A DNA stretch of 34,681 bases from Deltaproteobacteria bacterium (GCA_031264045.1 JAISEQ010000361.1:1-34681), one strand, 5' to 3'. Positions 11,427 through 21,136 are shown, numbered from the stretch's first letter. Program-made: numbers and translations. Notes: a model not told the origin generated them from the letters alone.

Positions 11427-13208
11427 TCAGCCGCCCGCTTCCGGCTTCGCCGGCGCGCCGGGGGCCGAGGCGGCTTCCGGGTCGACCATGACGGCCTGGG
11501 CTATCACCACGGGCTTGCGGCTGATGTAGAGGCGGAAGAGGGACTTCACTTCCGACTGGAGGCGGCGCACGAGCTCCTCGGGCTCCCCGCTGGGGCCGGG
11601 GACCCAGGTGCCGGGCGCCTTGGCGAACTGGGCGCAGCAGTCCCAGGCCGCCTCCTGGACGGACAGGGTGAGGTCCTGCTCGTCGGAGTAGCGCACCCCC
11701 TGGATGGAGACGGCGGGCGGGGCGAGGGGGGCGAGCGTCTTCGAGTCCAGGACGGCGGACACGGTCACCACGCCGTACTCGGAGAGGCGGCGGCGCTCCT
11801 TCAGCACCGGGTCCGTGGGGGAACCCAGGCGCTTGCCCTCCACCAGGCGCCGTCCGGTGCGGACGCTCTTCAGCATCCTGTAGGAGCGGTCGCGGCAGAG
11901 GGCCACCCTCTGTCCGTCGGCGAGCAGGAGTATCCGGGAGCGGGGGATCCCCAGCTCCTCGGCTATCTCGCGGTGGCGGTGGAGGTGCCTCAGCTCCCCG
12001 TGCACGGGGATGAGGTAGTGCGGCCTGGTCAGCGACAGCATGAGCTTCAGCTCGTCCACGTGCCCGTGGCCGGAGGCGTGGATCGTCTCCGCGTGGGGGT
12101 CCACGACCTTGGCGCCCAGGTGCCTGAAGAGGTTCATGAGCTCGCCTATGGCGGTCTCGTTGCCCGGTATCGCCCGGGCGGAGAAGATGATGGTGTCCCC
12201 GCCCCTCACCTCCACCTGGCGGTGGTCGCCCGCGGCCATGCGGGCCAGGGCCGCCATGGGCTCCCCCTGGCTCCCCGTGGCCACGACCACGATCTCCCGG
12301 TCCTCGCAGTGCTCGGCGGTCTCGAAGTCGATCTCTATGCCCAGGGGGATGTCCAGGTAGCCGAGCTCCTGGGCCAGGGCCACGTTCCCGGTCATGCTGC
12401 GGCCGGTGAAGACTATCCTGCGCTCGGAGGCTATGGCCGCCTTCACTATCTCGCGGATCCGGGTGAGCGAGGACGCGAAGCAGGCGACTATTATGCGGCC
12501 GGGGGAGTCCCTGAAGAGCCGGGAGAGCGTGCGCCCCACCTCCTTCTCGCTCACGGAGTGTCCCGGAACGTCGGCGTTGGTGGAGTCGGAGAGGAGCGCC
12601 AGCACGCCCTCCTCGCCGTAGGAGGCGAACTTGAAGAGATCCGTGCGGTCCTCCTCCGCGGCGGACAGATCCATCTTGAAGTCGCCCGTGTGCACGACCG
12701 TGCCCGCGGGCGTGCGCACCGCCACGGCCACCCCGTCCAGGATGCTGTGGCTCACCTTGATGAACTCCAGCCTGAAGGGCCCCAGGGTCACGGTGCTCCT
12801 GGGCCTTATCTCCCGGTACTCGGGCACGGGAGCCTTCTGCTCCTGGATGCGGTCCCGCGTGAACTCCAGCGTCAGGCGCGTCCCGAAGACCGGGATTCGG
12901 GGCAGCTCGCGCATCAGGAACGGGAGCGCGCCTATGTGGTCCTCGTGGCCGTGGGTGAGCACCAGCCCCAGGATCTTGTCCTCGTTGGCCTTGAGGAACG
13001 AGAAGTCCGGGATGAGCAGATCCACGCCCGGCTGCTGGTCCGGGCGGGGGAACATGAGCCCCGCGTCGATGACTATCATGGATCCCTGGCAGGCTAGGAC
13101 CATGCAGTTCATGCCGATCTCCCCGAGGCCGCCCAGGGGTATTATCTCCAGCTGCGGTTCCTGGGCCGCGGCGCTGGCCTGGTCGGCCGGGGTCTGGTCG
13201 TCTGTCAC
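11427..13208 (-). CDS. rnj: Ribonuclease J (metallo-beta-lactamase / beta-CASP)
   Basis: EIIPLGGLGEIGMNCMVL, LTHGHEDHIGALPFLM, HTGDFKMD, ASGHGHVDELKLMLSLTRPHYLIPVHGELRHLHRHREIAEELGI. Confidence 0.95.
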   Translation of the reverse strand: MTDDQTPADQASAAAQEPQLEIIPLGGLGEIGMNCMVLACQGSMIVIDAGLMFPRPDQQPGVDLLIPDFSFLKANEDKILGLVLTHGHEDHIGALPFLMRELPRIPVFGTRLTLEFTRDRIQEQKAPVPEYREIRPRSTVTLGPFRLEFIKVSHSILDGVAVAVRTPAGTVVHTGDFKMDLSAAEEDRTDLFKFASYGEEGVLALLSDSTNADVPGHSVSEKEVGRTLSRLFRDSPGRIIVACFASSLTRIREIVKAAIASERRIVFTGRSMTGNVALAQELGYLDIPLGIEIDFETAEHCEDREIVVVATGSQGEPMAALARMAAGDHRQVEVRGGDTIIFSARAIPGNETAIGELMNLFRHLGAKVVDPHAETIHASGHGHVDELKLMLSLTRPHYLIPVHGELRHLHRHREIAEELGIPRSRILLLADGQRVALCRDRSYRMLKSVRTGRRLVEGKRLGSPTDPVLKERRRLSEYGVVTVSAVLDSKTLAPLAPPAVSIQGVRYSDEQDLTLSVQEAAWDCCAQFAKAPGTWVPGPSGEPEELVRRLQSEVKSLFRLYISRKPVVIAQAVMVDPEAASAPGAPAKPEAGG

Positions 13209-13347
13209 CTGGGTACCTGTAAAGACCTTTCCGTGATGCGGGTTCCGCCGATGCGGCCGCGGGACGCGGGGCGCGGCTTCGCGCCGTCCGATAACTGTTC
13301 GGGCGGGGGGCGCAGCGGGGGCGGCCCCGGCGCCCCGGGCGGCCAGG

Positions 13348-13971
13348 CTACTGCGGGAAGCGGTCCAGGCCGGAGAAGTCCACGCGGTTCACGGCCAGCG
13401 TTATGGCCTCAGAGAGGCTGTCGGCGCCGCCCATGTCGCCCACGAGCTTCCGCCTCGAGGCGTCGGCCTCCGCTGACGATCTGACCACCAGATCCATGCC
13501 GGGTCGATCCATCACGGCATCCAGGCGCACGTGGCTCGCGAGATCCGAGCCCTTGAGGTCTATCGAGAGGTCGACGATGTTGACGGTGACCCTCGCCTTG
13601 GCGCCGTTGGTCCCGGTCTGTGCGGTGATGCCCTGGAGCTTCAGCCTTTCGCTCACGGCCTCGAATACGGCGGCCTCTATGGTCAGCATGCTTCTGGAGA
13701 TGGTCTCGCCCGTGGGCAGGCTGACCTTGAAGTCCACGAGCCCGCTCTGGCTCCCGGTGAAGAGGTCGCGGTTCATCGCCTCGGGGCCGACGAGGTTCTT
13801 GGACTGCCTCCCGTCCACCACGACCAGCTGGACCGCGGCGCGGGAGAGCTGGGCTCCAGGGGACGGGCTGAACGAGAGGCCTAGGCGGCTGGAGCCGCCG
13901 AGGCACGATGTCGCGAAGAGGAGGGTCAGGGCCAGGGCGGGTATGATCGTCTGCGCTGCGCTGCGGGTCAT
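13348..13971 (-). CDS. Putative lipoprotein of unknown function
   Basis: MTRSAAQTIIPALALTLLFATSCLGGS has a signal sequence and lipobox-like ATSC; ATG at 13971. Possible distant YajG-like resemblance only. Confidence 0.65.
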   Translation of the reverse strand: MTRSAAQTIIPALALTLLFATSCLGGSSRLGLSFSPSPGAQLSRAAVQLVVVDGRQSKNLVGPEAMNRDLFTGSQSGLVDFKVSLPTGETISRSMLTIEAAVFEAVSERLKLQGITAQTGTNGAKARVTVNIVDLSIDLKGSDLASHVRLDAVMDRPGMDLVVRSSAEADASRRKLVGDMGGADSLSEAITLAVNRVDFSGLDRFPQ

Positions 13972-14664
13972 GTCGTTTCTCCTTGGCGTCCGAACGGGTG
14001 GCGTCCCGGCGGGCGGGGCTCTCCGCGTCCGCTGGCGGCCGTTAGGACAGTTCCGGATCCGGGGGGATCGTCCTGAGTCCGCAGGGGAACTTAAGAGGTC
14101 GGGTGGCGGGAGGGATATCGTCATGGCGGGGCGGCGCCGGCTCCGGCGCGTCCCGCCAGGAGACGTCGGGCTGAAGGGTCAGGCGACCGCGCCGGCGCGG
14201 AGGGCGGCCAGCGCCGGGGCGGAAGGGAACCCCGCGGGGGGGTGCCCGTTTCCGATAACGGCCCATTATGCTGAAACCGCACGCGTTTGTCTAGCGATTG
14301 GGCTCCGGGCCGGAGATCCCGCTTGCTTTTGGGGAGCCTTGCGTCCGGGAGGCCGGCCTCTTCCGGGCGGGGGCCCTGTCCCCGGCGCGGACGGAAGGCA
14401 CGGGCGGGCTCAGGGTCCCTTGCCGGGGCGGAGGAGGGGGCCGCCTGGGGGACGGCGATGCGGGCGGGGAAGGAACGCGGAACGGCGGGGGACAGACGGG
14501 GGCACGGCGTGGCCCGGCGTGCCATCGCCGGGGTGCCGCAAAGCGGGGTCACGGGGCCGCAGGCGCTTCCCTGACGGTCCGGCGGGCGCCGGTGTGGACG
14601 ATTCCCGTGCCGGCCCGCAGGTTTTCCCGGAGCTTCGGGCCCGCCCGGGCGGGGCCCGAAAGAT

Positions 14665-15285
14665 CTAGATGTATCGGTCCCTTACCGCAAGGAAGTATCC
14701 TATCGCCGCCAGCATGAGCGCGTGGGTGACGGCGCCCCCCCTGAAGCGCCTCTCCAGCTCGTCCACGGTCAGCAGGAGGGATTCGGCCTCCTCGTTCTCG
14801 TCGAAGCTCACGCCGAGGGTCTTCGAGGCGTTCCTGGCCACGGCCGTGGTGATGCCGTTCCAGAACAGGGCGGGGTTGGGGTTGAGCGTTATGAGCTCCT
14901 CGGCCGGATCCGCCGTGTAGCCGGTCTCCTCGGCGAGCTCGCGGACGGCCGCGTCCACCGGGCTTTCGCCGGGGCCGACCGCCCCGCCGGGGAGCTCCAG
15001 GGAGAAGTCCCTGGAGCCGTGCCGGTACTGGTTCACCATGACCACGCGGTTTTCAGGATCGAGGGCTATGATGTTGGCCCAGGAGGGGGCTGAAAGCACG
15101 GAGAAGGCCCTGACCCGCCCGTCCTTGGGCGACGCCGCCCGCCGTTCCACGGCCGTGAAGACGGGGGACTCGTAGACGGCCTCGTCCGAGATCCACCTCC
15201 ACGGGAGGATGCGGCCCGGGGCTGGGGCCGCGGCGGCGGGGACTTCCGGCTCCCGGTCCGCCGGCGGCTTCGCGGCCCCGCTCAC
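14665..15285 (-). CDS. NUDIX hydrolase (ADP-ribose pyrophosphatase-like)
   Basis: Nudix box GGAVGPGESPVDAAVRELAEETGYTA within ELPGG...; GTG start (15283-15285) overlaps the tyrS TGA (15282-15284) as GTGA. The longer track ORF is an artefact of reading through tyrS out of frame. Confidence 0.85.
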   Translation of the reverse strand: MSGAAKPPADREPEVPAAAAPAPGRILPWRWISDEAVYESPVFTAVERRAASPKDGRVRAFSVLSAPSWANIIALDPENRVVMVNQYRHGSRDFSLELPGGAVGPGESPVDAAVRELAEETGYTADPAEELITLNPNPALFWNGITTAVARNASKTLGVSFDENEEAESLLLTVDELERRFRGGAVTHALMLAAIGYFLAVRDRYI

Positions 15286-16583
15286 CCCGACACCTTGACG
15301 GTCTTGTAGCGCTTCTTCCCGGCCCTCAGCGTCACCTGGCCCCTGGCCAGCCACGGCGAGCCCTTCACGGGGGATCCCTCCGCGCCCGGGGAGAGCCTCT
15401 CCTCGTCCGCGTAGGCGCCTCCCTGCCTGATGAGCCTCCTGGCCTCCGACTTGGAGGAGGCCAGCCCCGCCATGACGAACAGGCCGGCCATGTCGGCGGC
15501 CTCCAGGGCCGCGAGATCGAACACCTCGGCGGGGAGCTCGGAGGCCGCGTCCGGGGGTGCGCACTCCGTTATGCGGGAGGAGGTCCTGACGGCCATGTCC
15601 GGGTCTGCTGCCCCGAAGGCCCCGGCCGAGGCGCGGAAGGCGTCGGCGGCCTCGGCGAAGCCGTGGCAGACGCTGGTCACCTCGAAGGCCAGGATCTCCT
15701 TCGCGCGGTTTATGAGGTTGCCCGGAAGGGTCGCGAGCGTCCTGCACTCCTCCTGCGGCAGGAAGGTGAAGAGGGAAAGGAGCCTTCCCGCCTCCTGATC
15801 GTCTATGTTGCGCCAGAACTGGTAGAAGTCGTAGACGGGGGTTCTGGCGGGGGAGAGCCACACGGCCCCGGCCGCGGTCTTCCCGAACTTCTCCCCGGTG
15901 CGGGGGTCGATGAGGAGGGGCATCGTGATGCCGTATGCCGAGCCTCCCGCCTCGCGGCGGATGAGCTCTATGCCCGCCACGATGTTCCCCCACTGGTCCT
16001 GGCCCCCCATCTGGAGGAGCGCCCCCTCCTCCCTGTACAGTACCAGGAAGTCGTAGGCCTGCATGATCATGTAGTTGAACTCCAGAAAGCTCAGCCCCTG
16101 CTCCAGCCTGCTCCGGTAGCTCTCGGCCGTGAGCATCCTGTTCACCGAGAAGTGCCTTCCTATGTCCCGCATGAAGCTCACGTAGTTGAGATCCTTGAGC
16201 CACGCCGAGTTGTCCCTCAAGACCCCGTTGCCCCTGGGCGGCAGGTCCACGAACCTTTCCAGCTGGGGCCGGATGCCTTCCGCGTTGGCCTCTATGTCTT
16301 CCAGGGAGAGGATCTTCCTGGCCTCCTTCCTCCCGGACGGGTCCCCCACCATGGAGGTCCCGCCCCCCAGGAGGGCGATGGGCCTGTGGCCCAGGCGGTT
16401 GAGCCAGCTCAGGGCCATGAGCGGGAGAAGGTGCCCCACGTGGAGCGAGTCCGCCGTGGCGTCGAAGCCTATGTAGGCCGACACCGGACCTTTCGCGAAG
16501 AGCTCCTGGAGCCCCTCCTCGTCGGTGACCTGGTAGTTGAAGCCGCGCTCCTGGAGCGCCCTGTAAGCGTTTTGGAGTTCCAA
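15282..16583 (-). CDS. tyrS: Tyrosyl-tRNA synthetase
   Basis: AYIGFDATADSLHVGHLLPLMALSWL (HIGH-like), GGGTSMVGDPSGRKEARK, GGQDQWGNIVAG, KFGKT (KMSKS-like), C-terminal S4 domain. Confidence 0.96.
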   Translation of the reverse strand: MELQNAYRALQERGFNYQVTDEEGLQELFAKGPVSAYIGFDATADSLHVGHLLPLMALSWLNRLGHRPIALLGGGTSMVGDPSGRKEARKILSLEDIEANAEGIRPQLERFVDLPPRGNGVLRDNSAWLKDLNYVSFMRDIGRHFSVNRMLTAESYRSRLEQGLSFLEFNYMIMQAYDFLVLYREEGALLQMGGQDQWGNIVAGIELIRREAGGSAYGITMPLLIDPRTGEKFGKTAAGAVWLSPARTPVYDFYQFWRNIDDQEAGRLLSLFTFLPQEECRTLATLPGNLINRAKEILAFEVTSVCHGFAEAADAFRASAGAFGAADPDMAVRTSSRITECAPPDAASELPAEVFDLAALEAADMAGLFVMAGLASSKSEARRLIRQGGAYADEERLSPGAEGSPVKGSPWLARGQVTLRAGKKRYKTVKVSG

Positions 16584-17008
16584 GATTCAGTCCGTCCGGT
16601 TGCTGGCGGCCCCTGCCCGGGAAACGCGGCCCGCGCGGGGCGGGAGGGCCGGGACGGGCGGGGGGCGGGAAGATTATGCGGGGAGCGGGGGAAGACGGGG
16701 ACGGGCGGGAGAGGGACTTCCGGCTTCCGGGCCGGCCGGGGCCGCCGTCGGCGCCCCGGAAGCCAGGCTTCCCGGAAACGGGCCGCTCCCCCCGTGAGGG
16801 GAGGCAGGGGCCATTGTATCAGCATGGGACGGGAGAGGATCGGGCAAAAAGGTCCGGAGGGGGGGGCCGGGCTGGAAGGGCCGGATTTTCGGGGAGGTTA
16901 CGGGGAAAGGGGCGGGATCGCGGCGGGAACGTTTCGGGCCTGCCGGTCCGGATGTGCCGTCCCGCAGGGGAGATCCGGCGCCGCGCGGCCGCCGGGTCCC
17001 GGAGGGGA

Positions 17009-17071
17009 TCCGGTTCGGTGCGGCGGGCCGGTCAGGCAGGAGGTCCGGTTCGGTGCGGCGGGCCGGTCAGG
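17009..17071. repeat. 28-bp direct repeat (period 35)
   Basis: TCCGGTTCGGTGCGGCGGGCCGGTCAGG at 17009-17036 and again at 17044-17071, identical. Confidence 0.9.
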
Positions 17072-17096
17072 AGGTACGGGCAGGGGGGGCGTCCGC

Positions 17097-18959
17097 CTAG
17101 TGGCGGAAGGGCGGGTCCTTGGGCGGGACGGGGACGGGTCGGCAGAATCCCTCTATTTCGCACTCGGAGCACTCGTCGCACTCCTCCTCCGGGTACTCGG
17201 GGCTCTTCGAGCACTCGTCGAAGGAGGCGCAGCCTTCGCAGTCCCCGCAGTCCGGCTCCTCGTCAGCCTCTTCCTCCCCGTCCCCTCCGCCTGGCGTCTC
17301 CCCGTGAGGGGGATCGGGAGGCGACCAGGGCTCCCAGCCGTCGGCTGCCGGTCGGCGGCCGGAGCCTGAAGCGGCGGCCGGGGCCTTGCCGGGCACGTCA
17401 CCGCAGGCGCCCGGGCCGTCGTCCTCCGGATGCCGCGAGGCGAAGATCCAGTCGGAGTCCGCCGGCATGTCCTCCGCGGCGGCGAGCTCCCCGGAGACCG
17501 GTCTCAGGCGGCGGTCCTGGCCGGGGACTGCGCGGTCCGGATCCCCGGAGGTTCCGGAGGTTCCGGACGCCCATGGGGCCCCGGAGGCGCCCCGCGGTCC
17601 CGAGGCCCCCGACGCGTACGGGGGGGGCGGCCCCGAGCCCGTTCCGGAAGGGGGGGCGTCCGCCGTTGGGGGGGGGGCGGCGAACCGGGCCCCGCACGTG
17701 CCGGCCGTCCGCGCGGCAGGGTTCCCCGACCCGCCGGAGGCCCGGGAAGAAGAGGCCGAAGCCGAAGGGGAGGCGGCCCCCGAGGCGGAAGCCGTCCCGG
17801 ATCCCGAGGACGGCGCCGAAGCCGCATCCCGGGCGCCGCGACCCGCCGCCCCGGGGCCGCTCCGCCCGTTCCCTGACCGGAAGCCCTCCGGCGGCGGTTT
17901 CGTTGCCCGCGCGGCATCCCCCGTCTCCCGGACCTCGCTGGCCAGCCAGGGGAGGACGTCAGCCCCGCCTATCGCCACGGGATCGGAAAGCGTTCTGGCG
18001 AGCCGCGGGTTGGGGGCCGTGGAGAAGCGGAAGAACTCGTCCCTGGCCGCGGCCGTCTCCGCCGGCGTGGCCCCGGGGCCGGGCCCGGCCAGTATCGAGA
18101 GGGCCCGCGCCCTCTCCATCATCATCCCGGGGGAGTTGTAGGCCCAGCTCAGGAAGAGCGCCGCCTCGCCTCCCCCCTCCTGCCAGATTCTGGAGCCGAG
18201 GAAGGCGTCCGCGTAGCTCATGGCGCTGTAGAAGAGGGCCCTGCCGTCCGGGAGGTTCCATGCGGGCACGGGACCGCGGGCGCGCCTCAGGACTATCTCC
18301 GCGACGTACGGCTGGGAAATGAAGGCGCGGCGCAGCACCTGGGCGGATTCGGCGTGGCGTCCCTGGAGGAATCTCAAAAGCGCCTCCCCGTAGGCGGACT
18401 CGTAGGGCATGGGAACGGGCGGGGTCACGAAGAACTCCTCCGCCTCGTCCAGCTTCCCCAGGATCAGGAGGAGGTTTCCGACGTAGGCCCTCGCGTCGTC
18501 GGGGTTCCTCGCGTCCCATTCGGCGTGCCTCCGGCACATGGCCAGCGCCTCGGGGTATTTCCCGGCGTTCACGGTGGCGGCTATGAGGGCGTTGTGGCAG
18601 CTCAGGAAATGGATGGAGAGCTCGTCCTCGGGGTCCAGGGCTCCCCTGAAGCCCCCTATGAGCCTGAGGAGAGGCCCCATGCGGGCCGCGACGTCCCTCG
18701 CGAACTCCCCGCGGCCTCTTCCCCGGCGCTCAGCGAGCCTCGCGTCCAGGTACAGTGAAAGGGCGTCCAGGCGAAGCGGGTCGACGGCGAGTATCGCTCC
18801 GGAGGCCTCGGCGCAGGCCCCGGCCGTCAGCTCATGGCGGTAGAGACCCGCCGCGAGCCGGTCGGTCTCTCCCTTGGCGCGGCGGAGGGCCGATGCGTCC
18901 TCGGGCCTGAAGGCCCCCGTGGCGCCGCTCTCCTGGGTAAAGGCGAAGCGCAGGGACAT
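17097..18959 (-). CDS. Uncharacterised protein: helical/TPR-like N-terminus, low-complexity G/S/A/P linker, acidic Cys-rich C-terminus
   Basis: 620-aa ORF starting MSLRFAFTQESG; helical repeat-like N-half (YPEALAMCRRHAEWDARNPDDARAYVGNLLLILGKLDEAEEFF), long disordered linker, C-terminal CGDCEGCASFDEC...CDECSECEIEGFC. Confidence 0.75.
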   Translation of the reverse strand: MSLRFAFTQESGATGAFRPEDASALRRAKGETDRLAAGLYRHELTAGACAEASGAILAVDPLRLDALSLYLDARLAERRGRGRGEFARDVAARMGPLLRLIGGFRGALDPEDELSIHFLSCHNALIAATVNAGKYPEALAMCRRHAEWDARNPDDARAYVGNLLLILGKLDEAEEFFVTPPVPMPYESAYGEALLRFLQGRHAESAQVLRRAFISQPYVAEIVLRRARGPVPAWNLPDGRALFYSAMSYADAFLGSRIWQEGGGEAALFLSWAYNSPGMMMERARALSILAGPGPGATPAETAAARDEFFRFSTAPNPRLARTLSDPVAIGGADVLPWLASEVRETGDAARATKPPPEGFRSGNGRSGPGAAGRGARDAASAPSSGSGTASASGAASPSASASSSRASGGSGNPAARTAGTCGARFAAPPPTADAPPSGTGSGPPPPYASGASGPRGASGAPWASGTSGTSGDPDRAVPGQDRRLRPVSGELAAAEDMPADSDWIFASRHPEDDGPGACGDVPGKAPAAASGSGRRPAADGWEPWSPPDPPHGETPGGGDGEEEADEEPDCGDCEGCASFDECSKSPEYPEEECDECSECEIEGFCRPVPVPPKDPPFRH

Positions 18960-20046
18960 GTGCGGTCCGGATGCCCGGCTGCCTCCGGGCGGGAAAGTGG
19001 TTTTCTGTCATGTCCGGGCCGAGGGGCCGGCCGGGCGGGGGGAGGGGGTTCCGGTCCCGGCCGCCGGAAGGCCCGCGAGGTCCGCAGTCCTCCGGAAGGT
19101 CCGGGAATCCGGGGGTCGGGCGGCCGGGAGATCCGCTGTCCGGGCTGTCCGGAGGGTCGCGCCCGCGCCGTGATCCTTGGATGCGTATCCGGGCATTTTC
19201 CTTCAACGCGGGGGCAATTGCAAGGGATCCGCAGTTTCGCCCCCTGCCGCTGAAAGCCGTGCTGGCGCCCGGTTTCCGGGGTTTTCCGGTGGGGCGGCAG
19301 GATATTTCGCGCGAAAATATTTACCCGCGCTCCCGTCCGCATGACGTCAAACAATTAGAGGATACGCGGCTTTGAAGTCTTGTGCGCTGCGGTCGGGCGT
19401 ATGGTTACTGGCATAACGTCCGCTTGCGCCGTCAAGAAATCCAGATTCCGCGTCGCCGGAATCGTCCGCGCCGCGGGATTTGCCGATGGATCACCCGTCC
19501 CGCCGGTGCATCGGCTAACGCCTGAGCGCGGGACGGGCCGTAAGGATGCTTTTAAGGCGACTGAACACCGCGCCGGGTTTCCCGCCTCGGGATTTCCATC
19601 CGGCTCGGCTGCCGGTCCCGTCGCGCGGGGGCGACGGGCGTAGGCATCGGGCGCGGGAGGGAGTTGCGCCGGGGCGGGGATCCTGCGGGAAGCCGCAGGC
19701 TCCTGAAGGGGGAGAGACTTCCGCCGGGACGTTATTGTCCTTGCCCGGGAGCCTTCGGTGCCTCGGCCTGAGCCGGCGCCTGCGTACCGGGGCCTTCCCG
19801 GAAGGGCGCGCGTTGACCGCCGGACTCACCAGGCGGCTCGGACGGCCCATCGGCGCCTGCCGGTGCCACGGGCGGCGGCTCTTCGCGGTCTGAGCTGGCT
19901 TCGGGGTTATCCGGGACCTTCCGGGGGCCTTCCGGGGTTCCGGAGTTCCCCGTTCCGCCTCCCCTTCGATCCCCATGGGCACTGACCCGAGGGCCGGTCG
20001 GGGAAGGGCCCGGGGAGCGGCTTGCGGGGTGGGGGGAGGAAAACCC

Positions 20047-20075
20047 TTGCCAATCGGTTTCTCACCGAGTAGAAT
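20047..20075 (+). promoter_or_regulatory. Sigma70-like promoter for tRNA-Pro
   Basis: TTGCCA (20047-20052), 17-nt spacer, TAGAAT (20070-20075), 17 nt upstream of the tRNA 5' end. Confidence 0.7.
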
Positions 20076-20092
20076 CTGTTGCCTTTGAATGT

Positions 20093-20169
20093 CGGGGCGT
20101 GGCGCAGCCTGGTAGCGCGGCTGCTTTGGGAGCAGTAGGACGGAGGTTCAAATCCTCTCGCCCCGACCA
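20093..20169 (+). tRNA. tRNA-Pro (anticodon TGG)
   Basis: CGGGGCG...CGCCCCG acceptor stem, discriminator A plus encoded CCA, anticodon arm gctgc-TTTGGGA-gcagt, T-loop TTCAAAT. Confidence 0.95.
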
Positions 20170-20173
20170 AGCC

Positions 20174-20196
20174 GAGCCCCCCGCTGGGGGGCTTCT
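20174..20196 (+). terminator. Hairpin downstream of tRNA-Pro
   Basis: agccccccgctggggggctt stem-loop followed by a weak cttctt tract. Confidence 0.5.
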
Positions 20197-20217
20197 TAAT
20201 CCGGAAGGTGACACACC

Positions 20218-20826
20218 ATGCCGCGCATCCCGAGGAAAACCATGATCATGCCGCTTCTCGCGGCCCTGGCCGTTGCGGCCGGGATCGCCGTAATAGCACC
20301 GTCCTCCGCCTCTGCCCAGGAGGCCCCCGCCGCCCGCCAGATCGCGGTCTTCGACACCACGATGGGCACATTCGAGGTGGAGCTCTACAACGACCTGGCC
20401 CCGAAGACGGCGGGCAACTTCGCGACGCTCGCCGAGCGCAAGTTCTACGACGGAACCATTTTCCACCGCGTCATTGACGACTTCATGATCCAGGGGGGCG
20501 ACCCCGAAGGCCGCGGCACCGGAGGCCCGGGCTACACCATCGAAGACGAGTTCGGCGAGGGGCTCAAGCACGATTCCGAGGGCATCCTCTCCATGGCCAA
20601 CTCCGGCCCGAACTCCGGCGGATCCCAGTTCTTCATAACGCTTGTCCCCACCTCCTGGCTGGACGGCAAGCACGCCATCTTCGGGCACGTCGTCTCGGGC
20701 ATGGACGTGGTGAAGAGCATAGGCAAGACCCCGGTTGACAGATCGGACAGGCCCAGGACCCAGGTGAAGATAAACTCCGTGACCATCAAGGGCGGCCCCG
20801 GCGAGGAGTCCTCGTCGGGCGAGTAG
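20218..20826 (+). CDS. Exported peptidyl-prolyl cis-trans isomerase, cyclophilin type
   Basis: Signal peptide (MPLLAALAVAAGIAVIAPSSASAQ) then FDTTMGTFEVELYNDLAPKTAGNFATLAERKFYDGTIFHRVIDDFMIQGGDPEGRGTGGPGYTIEDEF. Confidence 0.95.
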   Translation: MPRIPRKTMIMPLLAALAVAAGIAVIAPSSASAQEAPAARQIAVFDTTMGTFEVELYNDLAPKTAGNFATLAERKFYDGTIFHRVIDDFMIQGGDPEGRGTGGPGYTIEDEFGEGLKHDSEGILSMANSGPNSGGSQFFITLVPTSWLDGKHAIFGHVVSGMDVVKSIGKTPVDRSDRPRTQVKINSVTIKGGPGEESSSGE

Positions 20827-20975
20827 CCGCCGGGCGGCTGGTCGGCCGGACATAGGCGGCCGGTGCCTTCCGCCTGCAGGGCAGGCCGGCCTGCCCGGGC
20901 CCTCATGATCGGTCAGGGGACTTCGGGAACGGTCGGGAACGGCAGGAACCGGCACGACAGGACGAGACGATACGC

Positions 20976-21024
20976 GCAGGGGGACCTCCCGGAACAGCTC
21001 CGGCGGGTCCCCCTGCTTTTTTTT
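20976..21024 (+). terminator. Rho-independent terminator after the cyclophilin gene
   Basis: Long GC-rich stem gcagggggacc...gggtccccctgc followed by eight T residues (21017-21024). Confidence 0.85.
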
Positions 21025-21136
21025 CTGGGTGCCGGGGCACTCTCCGTTTTTTGTCGGTTCGGGAGCTGTCGTTGATATTTCTGATGTCCCCGCCATATGG
21101 TTGAAATGCGCATGGATGGCCACATCTGGTATTATT

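Noticed and set aside
16676-18322. 548-aa plus ORF, Arg/Pro-rich
   Set aside because: Antisense to the TPR/Cys-rich protein; no recognisable motif.
20093-21060. tRNA-Pro as the integration site of the AAA-ATPase island
   Set aside because: I saw no duplicated tRNA 3' end (att-like repeat), and no integrase; the cyclophilin gene and its terminator separate them.
20062-21123. 353-aa minus ORF across tRNA-Pro and the cyclophilin
   Set aside because: Antisense to both the tRNA and a clear cyclophilin gene.
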